A DNA stretch of 30,485 nucleotides. It comes from an uncultured Oscillospiraceae bacterium (GTDB lineage: Bacteria; Bacillota; Clostridia; Oscillospirales; Oscillospiraceae). The notes under the pieces are model-generated. The model made no database searches. It saw nothing but the letters and a program-made list of their open reading frames with translations, and was not told the DNA's origin. The stretch covers positions 1-30,485 of the forward strand of contig CAKTQR010000027.1 in the NCBI GenBank assembly GCA_934597175.1, read 5' to 3'. Each line of letters begins with the position of its first letter. Position 1 is the stretch's first letter. Shown piece after piece: positions 1-7,435 of the stretch. The translations under genes and the position numbers were made by a program.

Positions 1-75
<75 letters not shown>

Positions 76-89
76 ATGTGCTGATAAAA

Positions 90-166
90 TGGTGGGAACA
101 ACTGGACTCGAACCAGTGACCCCCTGCTTGTAAGGCAGGTGCTCTAACCAGCTGAGCTATGCTCCC
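90..166 (-). tRNA. tRNA-Val (TAC)
   Basis: The reverse complement gives a full cloverleaf with acceptor stem GGGAGCA/TGTTCCC, D arm GCTC/GAGC, anticodon stem CCTGC/GCAGG with loop CTTACAA, and T arm ACTGG-TTCGAGT-CCAGT. The anticodon TAC reads Val codons. The 3' CCA is encoded. It is the first gene of a two-tRNA transcript and has its own promoter about 20 bases upstream. Confidence 0.96.
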
Positions 167-183
167 CTATCAGCGGCTTGTTT

Positions 184-212
184 ATTATACTAAAGGTCGC
201 CCCAATTGTCAA
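184..212 (-). promoter_or_regulatory. Promoter of the tRNA-Val/tRNA-Phe unit
   Basis: On the minus strand a perfect TTGACA (-35) and a perfect TATAAT (-10) are separated by 17 bases. Transcription should start a few bases before tRNA-Val. The tRNAs therefore need not depend on read-through from hslO, whose stop codon lies just upstream. Confidence 0.85.
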
Positions 213-229
213 CATCAAATTTCAACTTT

Positions 230-1111
230 TTATGCTTTTTTGGACTCGTCGAGAAGCGCACGCAGATCATCGGGCGTGAAGGTATAGACCGTGTCGCAGA
301 ACTGGCAGCTGACATCGACATCCTTGCCCTCATTTATCATGCTCTCAAGCTCACCCTCGCCCACGCCGAGTATGGCATCGGCAACACGCTCACGGCTGCA
401 ATAGCAGCGGTAGCCCACCTCGTCCTCATCGACGATGTGATAGGGCAGACCCTTGAGCACCTGCTCGAATACGGCCTCCAAGCCGTCCTCGGCGAGAATG
501 GTCGTGAGCTGATCCATCATGAAAATGTTCTCCTCGAGAACATCGATATACTCATCCGGTGCACCGGGCATGAGCTGGACTATAAAGCCGCCTGCTGCCT
601 TGACGCTCAGGTCGGCGTCAATTAAAACGCCCAGCCCGCAGGCGGAGGGCACTTGCTCGCTTTCAAGCAGATACGCCGTAAGATCCTCGGCGATCTCGCC
701 GGAAACGAGCTCCGTTGAGCCGACATACGGCTGCGTAAGGCCAATGTCACGGCTCACGGTGAGCATGCCGTCTCTGCCGACTGCGCCGCCGACATCGAGC
801 TTGCCGTCGGAGCGAAGCGGCAGGTCAACTGCGGGATTTGTCACATAGCCACGCACATAGCCCTTGGAGTCCGACACGGCGATAACGCTGCCAATAGGGC
901 CGCCGCCGTTTATGCGGATGGTCAGACTGCCGTTGTCCTCCTTGAGGAGGTTACCCAGCATCGACGCTGCGCACAGCGTGCGGCCGAGCGCCGCCGCCGT
1001 GGTGGGCGTGCAGCTGTGTATATCCTTGGCACGCTGCACCGTCTCCTTTGCGGAAACGGCGGACATTTTTATAAAGCCGTCAGCGGCCGTTGCTCTCAAA
1101 ATTCTATCCAT
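230..1111 (-). CDS. hslO: Hsp33 redox-regulated chaperone
   Basis: 293 residues, the usual Hsp33 length. Hsp33 is a cytoplasmic holdase that becomes active when oxidation or hypochlorite releases zinc from its C-terminal domain. The four zinc-binding cysteines are visible as CYC (C236, C238) and CQFC (C269, C272). The N-terminal substrate-binding domain starts MDRILRATAADGFIK and has the expected glycine-rich INGGGPIG segment near residue 70. The gene lies 24 bases after the methyltransferase gene on the same strand and is probably the last protein gene of the yerC operon. No clear terminator follows it before the tRNA promoter. Confidence 0.95.
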   Translation of the reverse strand: MDRILRATAADGFIKMSAVSAKETVQRAKDIHSCTPTTAAALGRTLCAASMLGNLLKEDNGSLTIRINGGGPIGSVIAVSDSKGYVRGYVTNPAVDLPLRSDGKLDVGGAVGRDGMLTVSRDIGLTQPYVGSTELVSGEIAEDLTAYLLESEQVPSACGLGVLIDADLSVKAAGGFIVQLMPGAPDEYIDVLEENIFMMDQLTTILAEDGLEAVFEQVLKGLPYHIVDEDEVGYRCYCSRERVADAILGVGEGELESMINEGKDVDVSCQFCDTVYTFTPDDLRALLDESKKA

Positions 1112-1135
1112 TGTATTACCTCAATATATGCGCTG

Positions 1136-1864
1136 TTAGTGCGCCGTGTTCTTTGCGACTATGAATATCCTGCCGTCGTCACCCTGCGGACATTCGGTGC
1201 ATACTTTAATGTCAACAAATCCGTGCTCTGTCAGCAGCTTTTCGAGTATCTGCGGCTCGTGGGCGTATTCGATGTGCTCCTCACTTTCACGCTGCCACAG
1301 CCTGCCTCGCTTCGAGAAAATGTCCATGCCGTAGCACATGCAGCCGTCCTCGAAATCGGCACGCCAAAGGCACAGCATGTCGTCGGTCTCGTCGACGAAC
1401 ACCTCGCCGTCGATGCTTTTAAACCACTCCGGGCTGCGGATATCGAAGATAAAAAGTCCGTCGGGGCGGATAAACAGGTGCAGCCTGCGGAAAACCTCGC
1501 CCAGCTCCTCCGGCGGGATGTAATCCATGCCGTCGAGCGAGCAGATGCAGGCATCCACCGTGCCGTACAGGTCAAGCTGCGATGCCTCCTGACACACAAA
1601 CAGCGGCGGTATCTTGACCTCCGCCGCCTTGCCGCTCGCCTCCATCAGCATGTCCGCCGATGCGTCGGCCGCTATCATCTCATACCCGTGCTCGGCCATG
1701 AGCCAGGTGAGCGTGCCCGTCCCGCAGCACAGGTCGAGTATAGTTTGAAACTCGCCGCCGTCTGAGTTGAACTCACGCTCGTAAAAGCCCAGAAACTCCT
1801 CATACGGCACATCGAGCGTCAGCTTATCATACCACGCAGCCAAAGGGCCGTATGCAAGGCTCAT
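1136..1864 (-). CDS. Class I SAM-dependent methyltransferase
   Basis: 242 residues. SAM-binding motif I is visible as ILDLCCGTGTLTWL (about residues 42-55), followed by the acidic strand AADAS where the ribose is normally held. A later ICSLDGMDYI stretch fits motif IV of small-molecule-type methyltransferases. The Rossmann-fold family is clear but the substrate cannot be read from sequence. The start overlaps the stop of the upstream yerC gene by four bases (ATGA), so the two are probably translationally coupled, and hslO follows closely. A similar YerC-methyltransferase pairing is plausible in Clostridia, but that is from memory and not checked. Confidence 0.85.
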   Translation of the reverse strand: MSLAYGPLAAWYDKLTLDVPYEEFLGFYEREFNSDGGEFQTILDLCCGTGTLTWLMAEHGYEMIAADASADMLMEASGKAAEVKIPPLFVCQEASQLDLYGTVDACICSLDGMDYIPPEELGEVFRRLHLFIRPDGLFIFDIRSPEWFKSIDGEVFVDETDDMLCLWRADFEDGCMCYGMDIFSKRGRLWQRESEEHIEYAHEPQILEKLLTEHGFVDIKVCTECPQGDDGRIFIVAKNTAH

Positions 1865-2160
1865 TTGTCCTCCTGCTCTCTGAGACGGTTGAACGCTATC
1901 TCATAGCCGTCCTTGCCGTACTGCAAGGAGCGGTTAACACGGCTTATCGTTGCGCTTGATGCGCCGGTCTCGGCGAGAATGTCGTTATATATCATGCCCT
2001 TGGAAAGGCAGACGGCGACCTGATAACGCTGCTCCATGGCCTGAATCTCGGTCACGGTGCACAGGTCGTCGAAAAACGCCATAGCCTCCTCAACGGTGTT
2101 GAGGGTCAAAATGGCCTTGTACATATCAAGGTTGCGGGGCTTTCTGTTTAGCTTGTTCAT
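1861..2160 (-). CDS. yerC: YerC/YecD family TrpR-like DNA-binding protein
   Basis: 99 residues, the usual length of this family, which shares the TrpR repressor fold. The C-terminal half contains a helix-turn-helix: YNDILAETGASSATISRVNR, followed by SLQYGKDGY, a typical YerC ending. The family is widespread in Firmicutes and its ligand is not settled. It is the first gene of an operon with the methyltransferase and hslO. A GGAGGAATG ribosome-binding stretch is visible just upstream, and the promoter carries short tandem repeats that could be an autoregulatory site. Confidence 0.88.
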   Translation of the reverse strand: MNKLNRKPRNLDMYKAILTLNTVEEAMAFFDDLCTVTEIQAMEQRYQVAVCLSKGMIYNDILAETGASSATISRVNRSLQYGKDGYEIAFNRLREQEDK

Positions 2161-2199
2161 TTCGGTTTCATTCCTCCGTTTAGCACTTCACTTCACTAC

Positions 2200-2228
2200 A
2201 TTGTACATCATCACATCAAAATTGTAAA
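2200..2228 (-). promoter_or_regulatory. Promoter of the yerC operon
   Basis: The minus strand has TTTACA and TACAAT separated by exactly 17 bases. The predicted start site falls near 2193. It lies in a tandem run of a 5-base unit (plus-strand CTTCA repeated through 2185-2200), a possible operator for the TrpR-like product. The operator role is inferred. Confidence 0.65.
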
Positions 2229-2286
2229 GCGTGAAAGTGTGAAATTTTTTAAGCCGCAGGCGCTAAAAATTTCTTTGAGAATTTGC

Positions 2287-2315
2287 TTGCTAAATACGCT
2301 ACAATGTAATACAAT
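2287..2315 (+). promoter_or_regulatory. Probable promoter of the nfeD-SPFH operon
   Basis: TTGCTA (2287-2292) and TACAAT (2310-2315) lie 17 bases apart, with GGAGG at 2337-2341 before the nfeD start. Upstream, GAAATTTTT (2241-2249) and AAAAATTTC (2265-2273) form a 9-base inverted repeat with a 15-base spacer, a possible regulator site. Confidence 0.5.
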
Positions 2316-2349
2316 TATATACAGAATAAATAATGTGGAGGTAAGGACT

Positions 2350-2808
2350 ATGCCGATATTTGCCGAAATGTCTATGACGACCTTTTGGATAATCGCAATG
2401 GTAGTGTTCCTTGTGATCGAAGCCGTGACAGTCGGTATCGTTTCTATCTGGTTTGCCATCGGTGCGCTTTTTGCAATGGTGACCGCCATGCTGGGTGCAA
2501 ACCTTTGGGTGCAGATAGCGGTGTTTCTCGTCGTTTCGGCCGTCGCACTTTATTTCACAAGGCCGCTTGTGAAGAAGTATGTCAACAGTAAGGTCGAGCC
2601 GACAAATGCGGATATGCTCATCGGTAAGGAGTGCCGTGTTGTTGAGACTATCGACAACATTTCAGGTACCGGCGCTGTGTATGTCGACGGCAAGACATGG
2701 ACCGCAAGGACCATTGACGAGGAGATCATCCCCGAAGGTCAGCTCGTTAAGGCCGAGCGTATCGAAGGCGTCAAGCTCATTGTATCAAAAATAGCCCCCG
2801 AGGCTTAA
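2350..2808 (+). CDS. NfeD-like membrane protein
   Basis: 152 residues from the chosen start. The start at 2350 follows GGAGG at an 8-base gap. A longer in-frame reading from 2239 would run through the promoter and is not supported. Residues about 8-75 form two or three hydrophobic helices (FWIIAMVVFLVIEAVTVGIV, then AIGALFAMVTAMLGA and VAVFLVVSAVALYF-like stretches). The soluble C-terminal part, with GKECRVVETI and VYVDGKTWTAR, matches the OB-fold domain of short NfeD proteins. Such proteins partner with SPFH/flotillin scaffold proteins in membranes, and the next gene, 15 bases away, encodes one. Confidence 0.88.
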   Translation: MPIFAEMSMTTFWIIAMVVFLVIEAVTVGIVSIWFAIGALFAMVTAMLGANLWVQIAVFLVVSAVALYFTRPLVKKYVNSKVEPTNADMLIGKECRVVETIDNISGTGAVYVDGKTWTARTIDEEIIPEGQLVKAERIEGVKLIVSKIAPEA

Positions 2809-2823
2809 AACGGAGGATAAAAA

Positions 2824-3738
2824 ATGGATTTTCTGAGTTACATTCCGTGGATCATCGTTGCGATAATCGTTCTTCTCATCATCGTGAGGAACATTCGCAT
2901 CGTTCAGCAGAGTAAAGTCATGATCATCGAGCGTGTCGGCAAGTATCAGGCAACGTGGGGCACCGGCATCCATCTCAAGATCCCGTTCTTTGAGAGAGTT
3001 GCAAAGACCATCTCCTTAAAGGAGCAGGTAGCCGACTTCCCCCCGCAGCCCGTTATCACCAAGGATAATGTCACCATGCAGATCGATACGGTCATCTATT
3101 TCCAGATAACCGACCCGAAGCTGTACACCTACGGCATCGAGCATCCCATGGTCGCTATCGAGAATCTGTCTGCGACCACCCTGCGTAACATCATCGGCGA
3201 CCTCGAGCTCGACCAGTGCCTGACCAGCCGTGATATCATCAACGCCAAGATGCGCAACATCCTTGACGAAGCCACCGACCCCTGGGGCATCAAGGTCAAC
3301 CGTGTTGAGCTCAAGAACATTCTCCCGCCCAGAGAGATCCAGTCTGCAATGGAAAAGCAGATGAAGGCAGAGCGTGAGCGCCGTGAGGCCATCCTCCGTG
3401 CAGAGGGTGAAAAGCGTGCCGCCATCCTCGAGGCAGAAGGCGAGAAGGAGTCTGCCATCCTGCGTGCAGACGCAAAGAAGCAGCAGCAGATCCTCGAAGC
3501 CGAAGGTCAGGCCGAGGCTATCCTCAAGGTCCAGACCGCTACCGCAGAGGGTATCCGCCTCATCAACGAGGCAGCTCCCGGTGAGGGCGTCCTGAAGATC
3601 AAGGCTCTTGAGGCGTTCACCGCCGCCGCCAACGGCAGAGCCACCAAGATCATCATCCCCAGCGAGATCCAGGGCGTTGCCGGTCTTGCAGAGGGCATCG
3701 TGCAGTCCGTTAAGGACATCCCCGCAGAGAAAGAGTAA
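2824..3738 (+). CDS. SPFH/Band 7 (stomatin-like) membrane scaffold protein
   Basis: 304 residues. A single N-terminal membrane helix (about residues 5-22, PWIIVAIIVLLIIV) is followed by the SPFH domain, recognisable from VMIIERVGKYQATWGTGIHLKIPF, VTMQIDTVIYFQITDP and NLSATTLRNIIGDLELD. Residues about 175-240 are a long charged alanine/glutamate coiled coil with repeated AEGEK units, which drives oligomer formation in this family. It pairs with nfeD just upstream, as is usual. Its role is organisation of membrane domains or membrane-protein quality control; no specific client can be named. A strong terminator follows. Confidence 0.93.
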   Translation: MDFLSYIPWIIVAIIVLLIIVRNIRIVQQSKVMIIERVGKYQATWGTGIHLKIPFFERVAKTISLKEQVADFPPQPVITKDNVTMQIDTVIYFQITDPKLYTYGIEHPMVAIENLSATTLRNIIGDLELDQCLTSRDIINAKMRNILDEATDPWGIKVNRVELKNILPPREIQSAMEKQMKAERERREAILRAEGEKRAAILEAEGEKESAILRADAKKQQQILEAEGQAEAILKVQTATAEGIRLINEAAPGEGVLKIKALEAFTAAANGRATKIIIPSEIQGVAGLAEGIVQSVKDIPAEKE

Positions 3739-3751
3739 TTTAAGATCATAT

Positions 3752-3780
3752 AATTCGGCGGCTCTGCCGCCGAATTTTTT
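3752..3780 (+). terminator. Rho-independent terminator after the SPFH gene
   Basis: An 11-base perfect stem (AATTCGGCGGC / GCCGCCGAATT) closes a 3-base TCT loop and runs into a T tract. It ends only six bases before the hexokinase start, so hexokinase must arise from read-through or a promoter that is hard to see. Confidence 0.9.
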
Positions 3781-3786
3781 AATACT

Positions 3787-5046
3787 ATGGATAATGTGAA
3801 AAATTTTATGCTGCGCCACGGTATGAACGCCGACCGTGTCGAGCTTGAGCGGTATTCCAAGGCTTTCTGCGAGTGCATGGAGCGGGGGTTAGCCGAAAAA
3901 CAGGCGAATTTACCCATGATACCGACCTATCTGCGCCTTCGTGGGCAGCTTCCGAAGGACAAAAAGGCGGCGGTCATCGATGCCGGCGGCACGAACTACC
4001 GCACGGCGCTCATTAGCTTCGGCGACCACGGCTGCAGGCTTGAGAATATCGAGCGCAGCCTGATGCCGGGAACGCTTGTCCCTGCGCATTGGTCGGATTT
4101 TATAAAGCATACTGCCGACTCCGTTGAGCCGCTTTTGGGCGAGACGGATGTCATAGGCTTTTGCTTTTCGTATCCCGCCGAGGTCACGCCCGATATCGAC
4201 AGCCGTGTGCTTGGGCTCACAAAGCAGGTGAAGCTCCTCGGCGCACAGGGCAGACTTCTCGGCGCTGACCTCAACGCAGAGCTTGAGCGCCGGGGTTTGG
4301 GCAAAAAGAAAATTGTTGTACTAAACGACACACCGGCGACCCTGTTGGGCGGCTCGGCGATGCTCGACAGGGAGCAGTGCGGCGGCTTCATCGGCATGGT
4401 CGCCGGCACGGGCACGAACACCTGCTGTGAGCTTCCCGAGCGCAGAATAGCAAAGCTCGGACTGCACGGTGACGGCAAAATGCTCGTCAACCTCGAATCC
4501 GGCTCATTTGACGGCTTCCCGAGAGGGGAGTTTGACCTTGAGATGGACAACTCCCTGCCCGACACCGGCTATTACATCGCCGAGAAAATGTGCTCCGGCG
4601 CATATCTCGGTGCGCTCAGCCGCCATACGCTGCAAGCGGCGGCACGGGAGGGGCTGTTTTCAAGCGCAGCGGCGGAATACCTCCTGCACCTGCCGGAGCT
4701 TGACACCCCTACCGCCGACGCATGGGCATCGGGCGTATTGCCCGAGTGCTTCGATGCGGCGGACAGAAAAGATACAGTTTACATAATACACGGACTGTTC
4801 GACCGTGCGGCACGCTGCATGTGCTGCAATCTGTCGGCAATTTTGCTGCTGACGGGCGAGGGGACGGATAAGCCCGTGTGCATATCGGTCGACGGCTCGC
4901 TTTTTAAAAAAAGCGCCCTGTTCCGCCCGCTGCTTGAAAAGTACATGCAGTCCTACGCCGGAGCGGTACTCGGCAGGAAGTTTGAATTCGTCACCTCCGA
5001 CGAAACCACCCTCCTCGGCACAGCCGCCGCAGCCCTTTTAAACTAA
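3787..5046 (+). CDS. Hexokinase (eukaryotic-type fold)
   Basis: 419 residues. It phosphorylates glucose or related hexoses with ATP. The phosphate-binding motif DAGGTNYRTAL is near residue 60. The sugar-binding small-domain signature GFCFSYPAEVTPDIDSRVLG follows, then NDTPATLLGG with its catalytic Asp, GMVAGTGTNTCCE (second phosphate loop), and VDGSLF near the C terminus. These match hexokinase domains rather than the ROK glucokinases. No ribosome-binding site precedes the ATG at 3787, and the upstream terminator leaves little room. An in-frame ATG at 3811 or 3823 is possible. It may supply glucose-6-phosphate for the glycogen genes further along. Confidence 0.88.
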   Translation: MDNVKNFMLRHGMNADRVELERYSKAFCECMERGLAEKQANLPMIPTYLRLRGQLPKDKKAAVIDAGGTNYRTALISFGDHGCRLENIERSLMPGTLVPAHWSDFIKHTADSVEPLLGETDVIGFCFSYPAEVTPDIDSRVLGLTKQVKLLGAQGRLLGADLNAELERRGLGKKKIVVLNDTPATLLGGSAMLDREQCGGFIGMVAGTGTNTCCELPERRIAKLGLHGDGKMLVNLESGSFDGFPRGEFDLEMDNSLPDTGYYIAEKMCSGAYLGALSRHTLQAAAREGLFSSAAAEYLLHLPELDTPTADAWASGVLPECFDAADRKDTVYIIHGLFDRAARCMCCNLSAILLLTGEGTDKPVCISVDGSLFKKSALFRPLLEKYMQSYAGAVLGRKFEFVTSDETTLLGTAAAALLN

Positions 5047-5054
5047 ACAAACAC

Positions 5055-5086
5055 AAAACAGCGGACGGCTTCCCGTCCGCTGTTTT
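5055..5086. terminator. Bidirectional terminator between converging genes
   Basis: A 14-base perfect stem (AAAACAGCGGACGG / CCGTCCGCTGTTTT) with a CTTC loop gives a T run on either strand. It lies between the hexokinase and the oppositely oriented lipoprotein gene. Confidence 0.9.
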
Positions 5087-5095
5087 GGCTTTATG

Positions 5096-5974
5096 TTATT
5101 TTGATTCAACAGCTTCGATCGTGAATCCACCATCTTCAGTGAAGTGACCGTCCACAAAGCCGTGTACAGTGAATTTGCAAGATGTTATGCCGTTATGTGC
5201 GCTATTAAGCGAGAAAACTATTGAATTATCACTATCCAACACAATTGAACAGCCTTTCTCAAACTCTTCCAGCTCCTCATCACTCAATCCCATGTCCGCA
5301 ACATCAAAAGAAATTGTGCCCTTTTTGAGGTTATCATAGTGGTATTCAATTTCAAACTTGACGGGGGCACCTGGGAAGGTGAAACGCATATATCCGGGGT
5401 CGGCGGGGAGCGCAGTCGCCGTGCCGTATACAGACTCTGCGTAGTTGATGTCATCATAAATGATCTTTCTTGTTACAGTTACATAATCCGAGAGTGTATA
5501 AATAACCTGCTTGTGTAATGAGTCGTTTTCGCTGTATGCTTTATAAGTGCTTTCATAGAGAGCCTTTGTTGATTTTTCGACTGTGTAATGAATCAGCTTG
5601 CTTTTTGGAACGGCAAACTCTTGTACGGAGGCAAACCCGTCACCATCAGAAGCATATTCAAGCTCATGCCCGGCAAGTTTTACGGTCAAATTTGTGCCGT
5701 CATATGTGTATGTGCCGTCATACATTACGGAAGCATCAGTGCGAACAGCGGTAAGTGTTCCGTTGTAGCTGAATCTCGCTTCATAATTATCGCGGTCTGC
5801 AGAGCCGTAACTCAGATGCCAATATGCGCCGTCAAAAATTGTGTTGGCGTAATCTTTGCTGACCTCCGTTGTGGGCTCGGGCTCATCTGTTGATGATTTG
5901 CCACAGCCGGCGAGCACGAGGCTGACAACCATGATAAGAGCCAAAACCGAGATGAAACTTCTTTTTGAAAACAT
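5096..5974 (-). CDS. Lipoprotein of unknown function
   Basis: 292 residues. The N terminus MFSKRSFISVLALIMVVSLVLAGCGKSS is a lipoprotein signal peptide with lipobox LAGC, so the mature protein is probably tethered to the outer face of the membrane at its Cys. The rest is polar, rich in Tyr, Asp and Thr, with short YDGTYTYDGTNLTVKLAGHELEY-type stretches that look like beta strands. I do not recognise the family and can name no ligand. It has its own promoter, divergent from the metal-transport operon, and a shared terminator downstream. Confidence 0.8.
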   Translation of the reverse strand: MFSKRSFISVLALIMVVSLVLAGCGKSSTDEPEPTTEVSKDYANTIFDGAYWHLSYGSADRDNYEARFSYNGTLTAVRTDASVMYDGTYTYDGTNLTVKLAGHELEYASDGDGFASVQEFAVPKSKLIHYTVEKSTKALYESTYKAYSENDSLHKQVIYTLSDYVTVTRKIIYDDINYAESVYGTATALPADPGYMRFTFPGAPVKFEIEYHYDNLKKGTISFDVADMGLSDEELEEFEKGCSIVLDSDNSIVFSLNSAHNGITSCKFTVHGFVDGHFTEDGGFTIEAVESK

Positions 5975-6005
5975 GCGCTACCTCCATAATGTAAACAATG
6001 TAATA

Positions 6006-6034
6006 ATTATACATGACGAAAACCGTACTATCAA
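6006..6034 (-). promoter_or_regulatory. Promoter of the lipoprotein gene
   Basis: TTGATA and TATAAT on the minus strand are separated by 17 bases, with GGAGG shortly before the start codon. It is divergent from the Fur-family operon promoter, about 30 bases away. Confidence 0.75.
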
Positions 6035-6061
6035 GTAGAATTGAGAAATTTGCATACAAAC

Positions 6062-6090
6062 TTGACAAATCGGCGATAATGGGATATCCT
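6062..6090 (+). promoter_or_regulatory. Promoter of the Fur-family/zinc transporter operon
   Basis: A perfect TTGACA (6062-6067) and TATCCT (6085-6090) are separated by 17 bases. The predicted start, near 6097, lies just before the palindromic operator at 6104-6118. Confidence 0.75.
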
Positions 6091-6103
6091 AAACAAACGA
6101 AAA

Positions 6104-6118
6104 TGAGAAAGTTTCTCA
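6104..6118 (+). promoter_or_regulatory. 7-1-7 palindromic operator, probable Fur/Zur-type box
   Basis: TGAGAAA, one G, TTTCTCA: a perfect 7-1-7 inverted repeat. Fur-family repressors (Fur, Zur, PerR) bind 7-1-7 palindromes, and the next gene encodes such a repressor. The site is directly downstream of the predicted transcription start, where binding would block initiation or early elongation. A lone TGAGAAA half-site also occurs at 6042-6048. The base sequence is not a textbook Fur, Zur or PerR box. Confidence 0.7.
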
Positions 6119-6131
6119 AATTGGAGGAGCT

Positions 6132-6524
6132 ATGAGAACGACTTATCAGACACAGCAAAAGGCTGCGCTTTTGGCGTTCTTGGAACGCAACGCCGAGCGG
6201 CAGTTCACGATAGACGAGATACTCTCGGCGATGGGCGAGACTGCGCCCGCCAAGAGCACGGCATACAGGCTCATAAAAAAGCTCTGCGACGACGGGCAGG
6301 TGCGCCGTTTTACCCGTGAGGGCACGGCGAGCAGTGTGTATCAGCTGGCGGGCAGTTGCTGCTGCTCGGAGCACCTGCACATAAAATGCGTTGACTGCGG
6401 CCTGCTCATCCACCTTGACAACGCTGCCTGCGATGCCCTTGCCAAGACCACGGGTTTCGTCATCGACGACGAAAAGAGCATGCTCTACGGCAAGTGCGCC
6501 GATTGTGCGAGGAGGTCAAAATGA
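6132..6524 (+). CDS. Fur-family metal-responsive repressor (probably Zur-like)
   Basis: 130 residues. The N-terminal winged helix covers about residues 8-70, with recognition-helix sequence KSTAYRLIKKLCDDGQVRRF. The C-terminal dimer/metal domain carries HLHIKCVDCG (H81, H83, C86, C89) and KCADC (C122, C125). The two CxxC pairs are the structural zinc site of Fur proteins, and the His-rich segment is part of the sensing site. The start follows GGAGGAG. It overlaps the binding-protein gene by four bases (ATGA), so regulator and transporter form one operon. Zinc sensing is inferred from the transporter it travels with. Confidence 0.88.
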   Translation: MRTTYQTQQKAALLAFLERNAERQFTIDEILSAMGETAPAKSTAYRLIKKLCDDGQVRRFTREGTASSVYQLAGSCCCSEHLHIKCVDCGLLIHLDNAACDALAKTTGFVIDDEKSMLYGKCADCARRSK

Positions 6525-7435
6525 AAAGACTGACCGCAATTTTTCTTGCGCTCTGCATTGTCCTGTCCGGCTGCACCGCCGAGCCCGAGAAGCCGCATGA
6601 CGAATCGAAGCTGCAAATCGTCTGCACGAGCTTTCCGGCATACGACTTCGCTCGGGAAATTGCAGGCGACAGGGCGGAGCTCACGCTGCTTATAAAGCCC
6701 GGCTCGGAGGTGCACTCGTATGAGCCCACGCCCAAGGACATGATACGCATACAGGAAAGCGACCTGTTTATCTGCAACGGCGGCGAGTCGGAGCAGTGGG
6801 TCGAAACGCTCATCACGCCCGAGCTCAATACAATATATATGATGGACTGCGTCGACACCGTCGAGGAAGCCTCTGACGGTGTATACAATGCCGAGGACGG
6901 TGAGCCGGAGCTTGACGAGCATGTGTGGACATCGCCCTTAAACGCAATCAAAATTTCCGAGGAAATTTGCAATGCGCTGTGCAAGTTAGACGCCGCCAAT
7001 GCCGAGGCGTACAAGACTAATTTCGTCGCCTACAAGGCGCAGCTCATGGTGCTTGACCGTGAGTTTCGGCAGGTCATAAAAGACTCGGGCAAGCACACGC
7101 TCGTGTTTGCCGACCGTTTCCCGATGCGCTATTTTGCGCTCGAGTACGGGTTTGACTGCTATGCGGCGTTCCCGGGCTGCTCGTCGGAAACAGAGCCCTC
7201 TGCCAAAACGGTGGCGTATCTTATCGACCGTGTGCGTGAGGACAAGATACCGGCGGTTTTGTACATGGAGTTTTCCAATCAGAAGATGGCGGATGTCATC
7301 TGTGAGGACACCGGCTGCAATAAGCTGCCGTTTTACTCGGCGCACAGCGTGTCGGCCGAGCAGTTCGGGCAGGGGGTAAGCTATCTTGACCTCATGCGCA
7401 TAAATTTAAATTCACTGAAGGAGGCACTCGGCTGA
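6521..7435 (+). CDS. znuA: Metal (probably zinc) ABC transporter substrate-binding lipoprotein
   Basis: 304 residues from the ATG after AGGAGG, which overlaps the regulator's stop. The signal peptide ends in lipobox LSGC (C18). This is the cluster A-I family that captures Zn or Mn at the cell surface. H65 (in EVHSYEPTP) and H134 (in DEHVWTSP) match the first two metal-binding histidines, and E250 (YMEF) fits the last acidic ligand. The third His of the family is not found: the aligned stretch reads FADRFPMRYFALEYGF, with D198/R199 in place of the usual HDAF. The loop between the first two histidines is acidic (EDGEPELDEH) rather than His-rich. It leads the znuA-C-B gene order. Confidence 0.88.
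   Translation: MKRLTAIFLALCIVLSGCTAEPEKPHDESKLQIVCTSFPAYDFAREIAGDRAELTLLIKPGSEVHSYEPTPKDMIRIQESDLFICNGGESEQWVETLITPELNTIYMMDCVDTVEEASDGVYNAEDGEPELDEHVWTSPLNAIKISEEICNALCKLDAANAEAYKTNFVAYKAQLMVLDREFRQVIKDSGKHTLVFADRFPMRYFALEYGFDCYAAFPGCSSETEPSAKTVAYLIDRVREDKIPAVLYMEFSNQKMADVICEDTGCNKLPFYSAHSVSAEQFGQGVSYLDLMRINLNSLKEALG

Noticed and set aside
3016..3819. A 267-codon open reading frame antisense to the SPFH gene
   Set aside because: It crosses the terminator and has Leu/Gly/Asp-rich sequence without a motif; the sense gene is certain.
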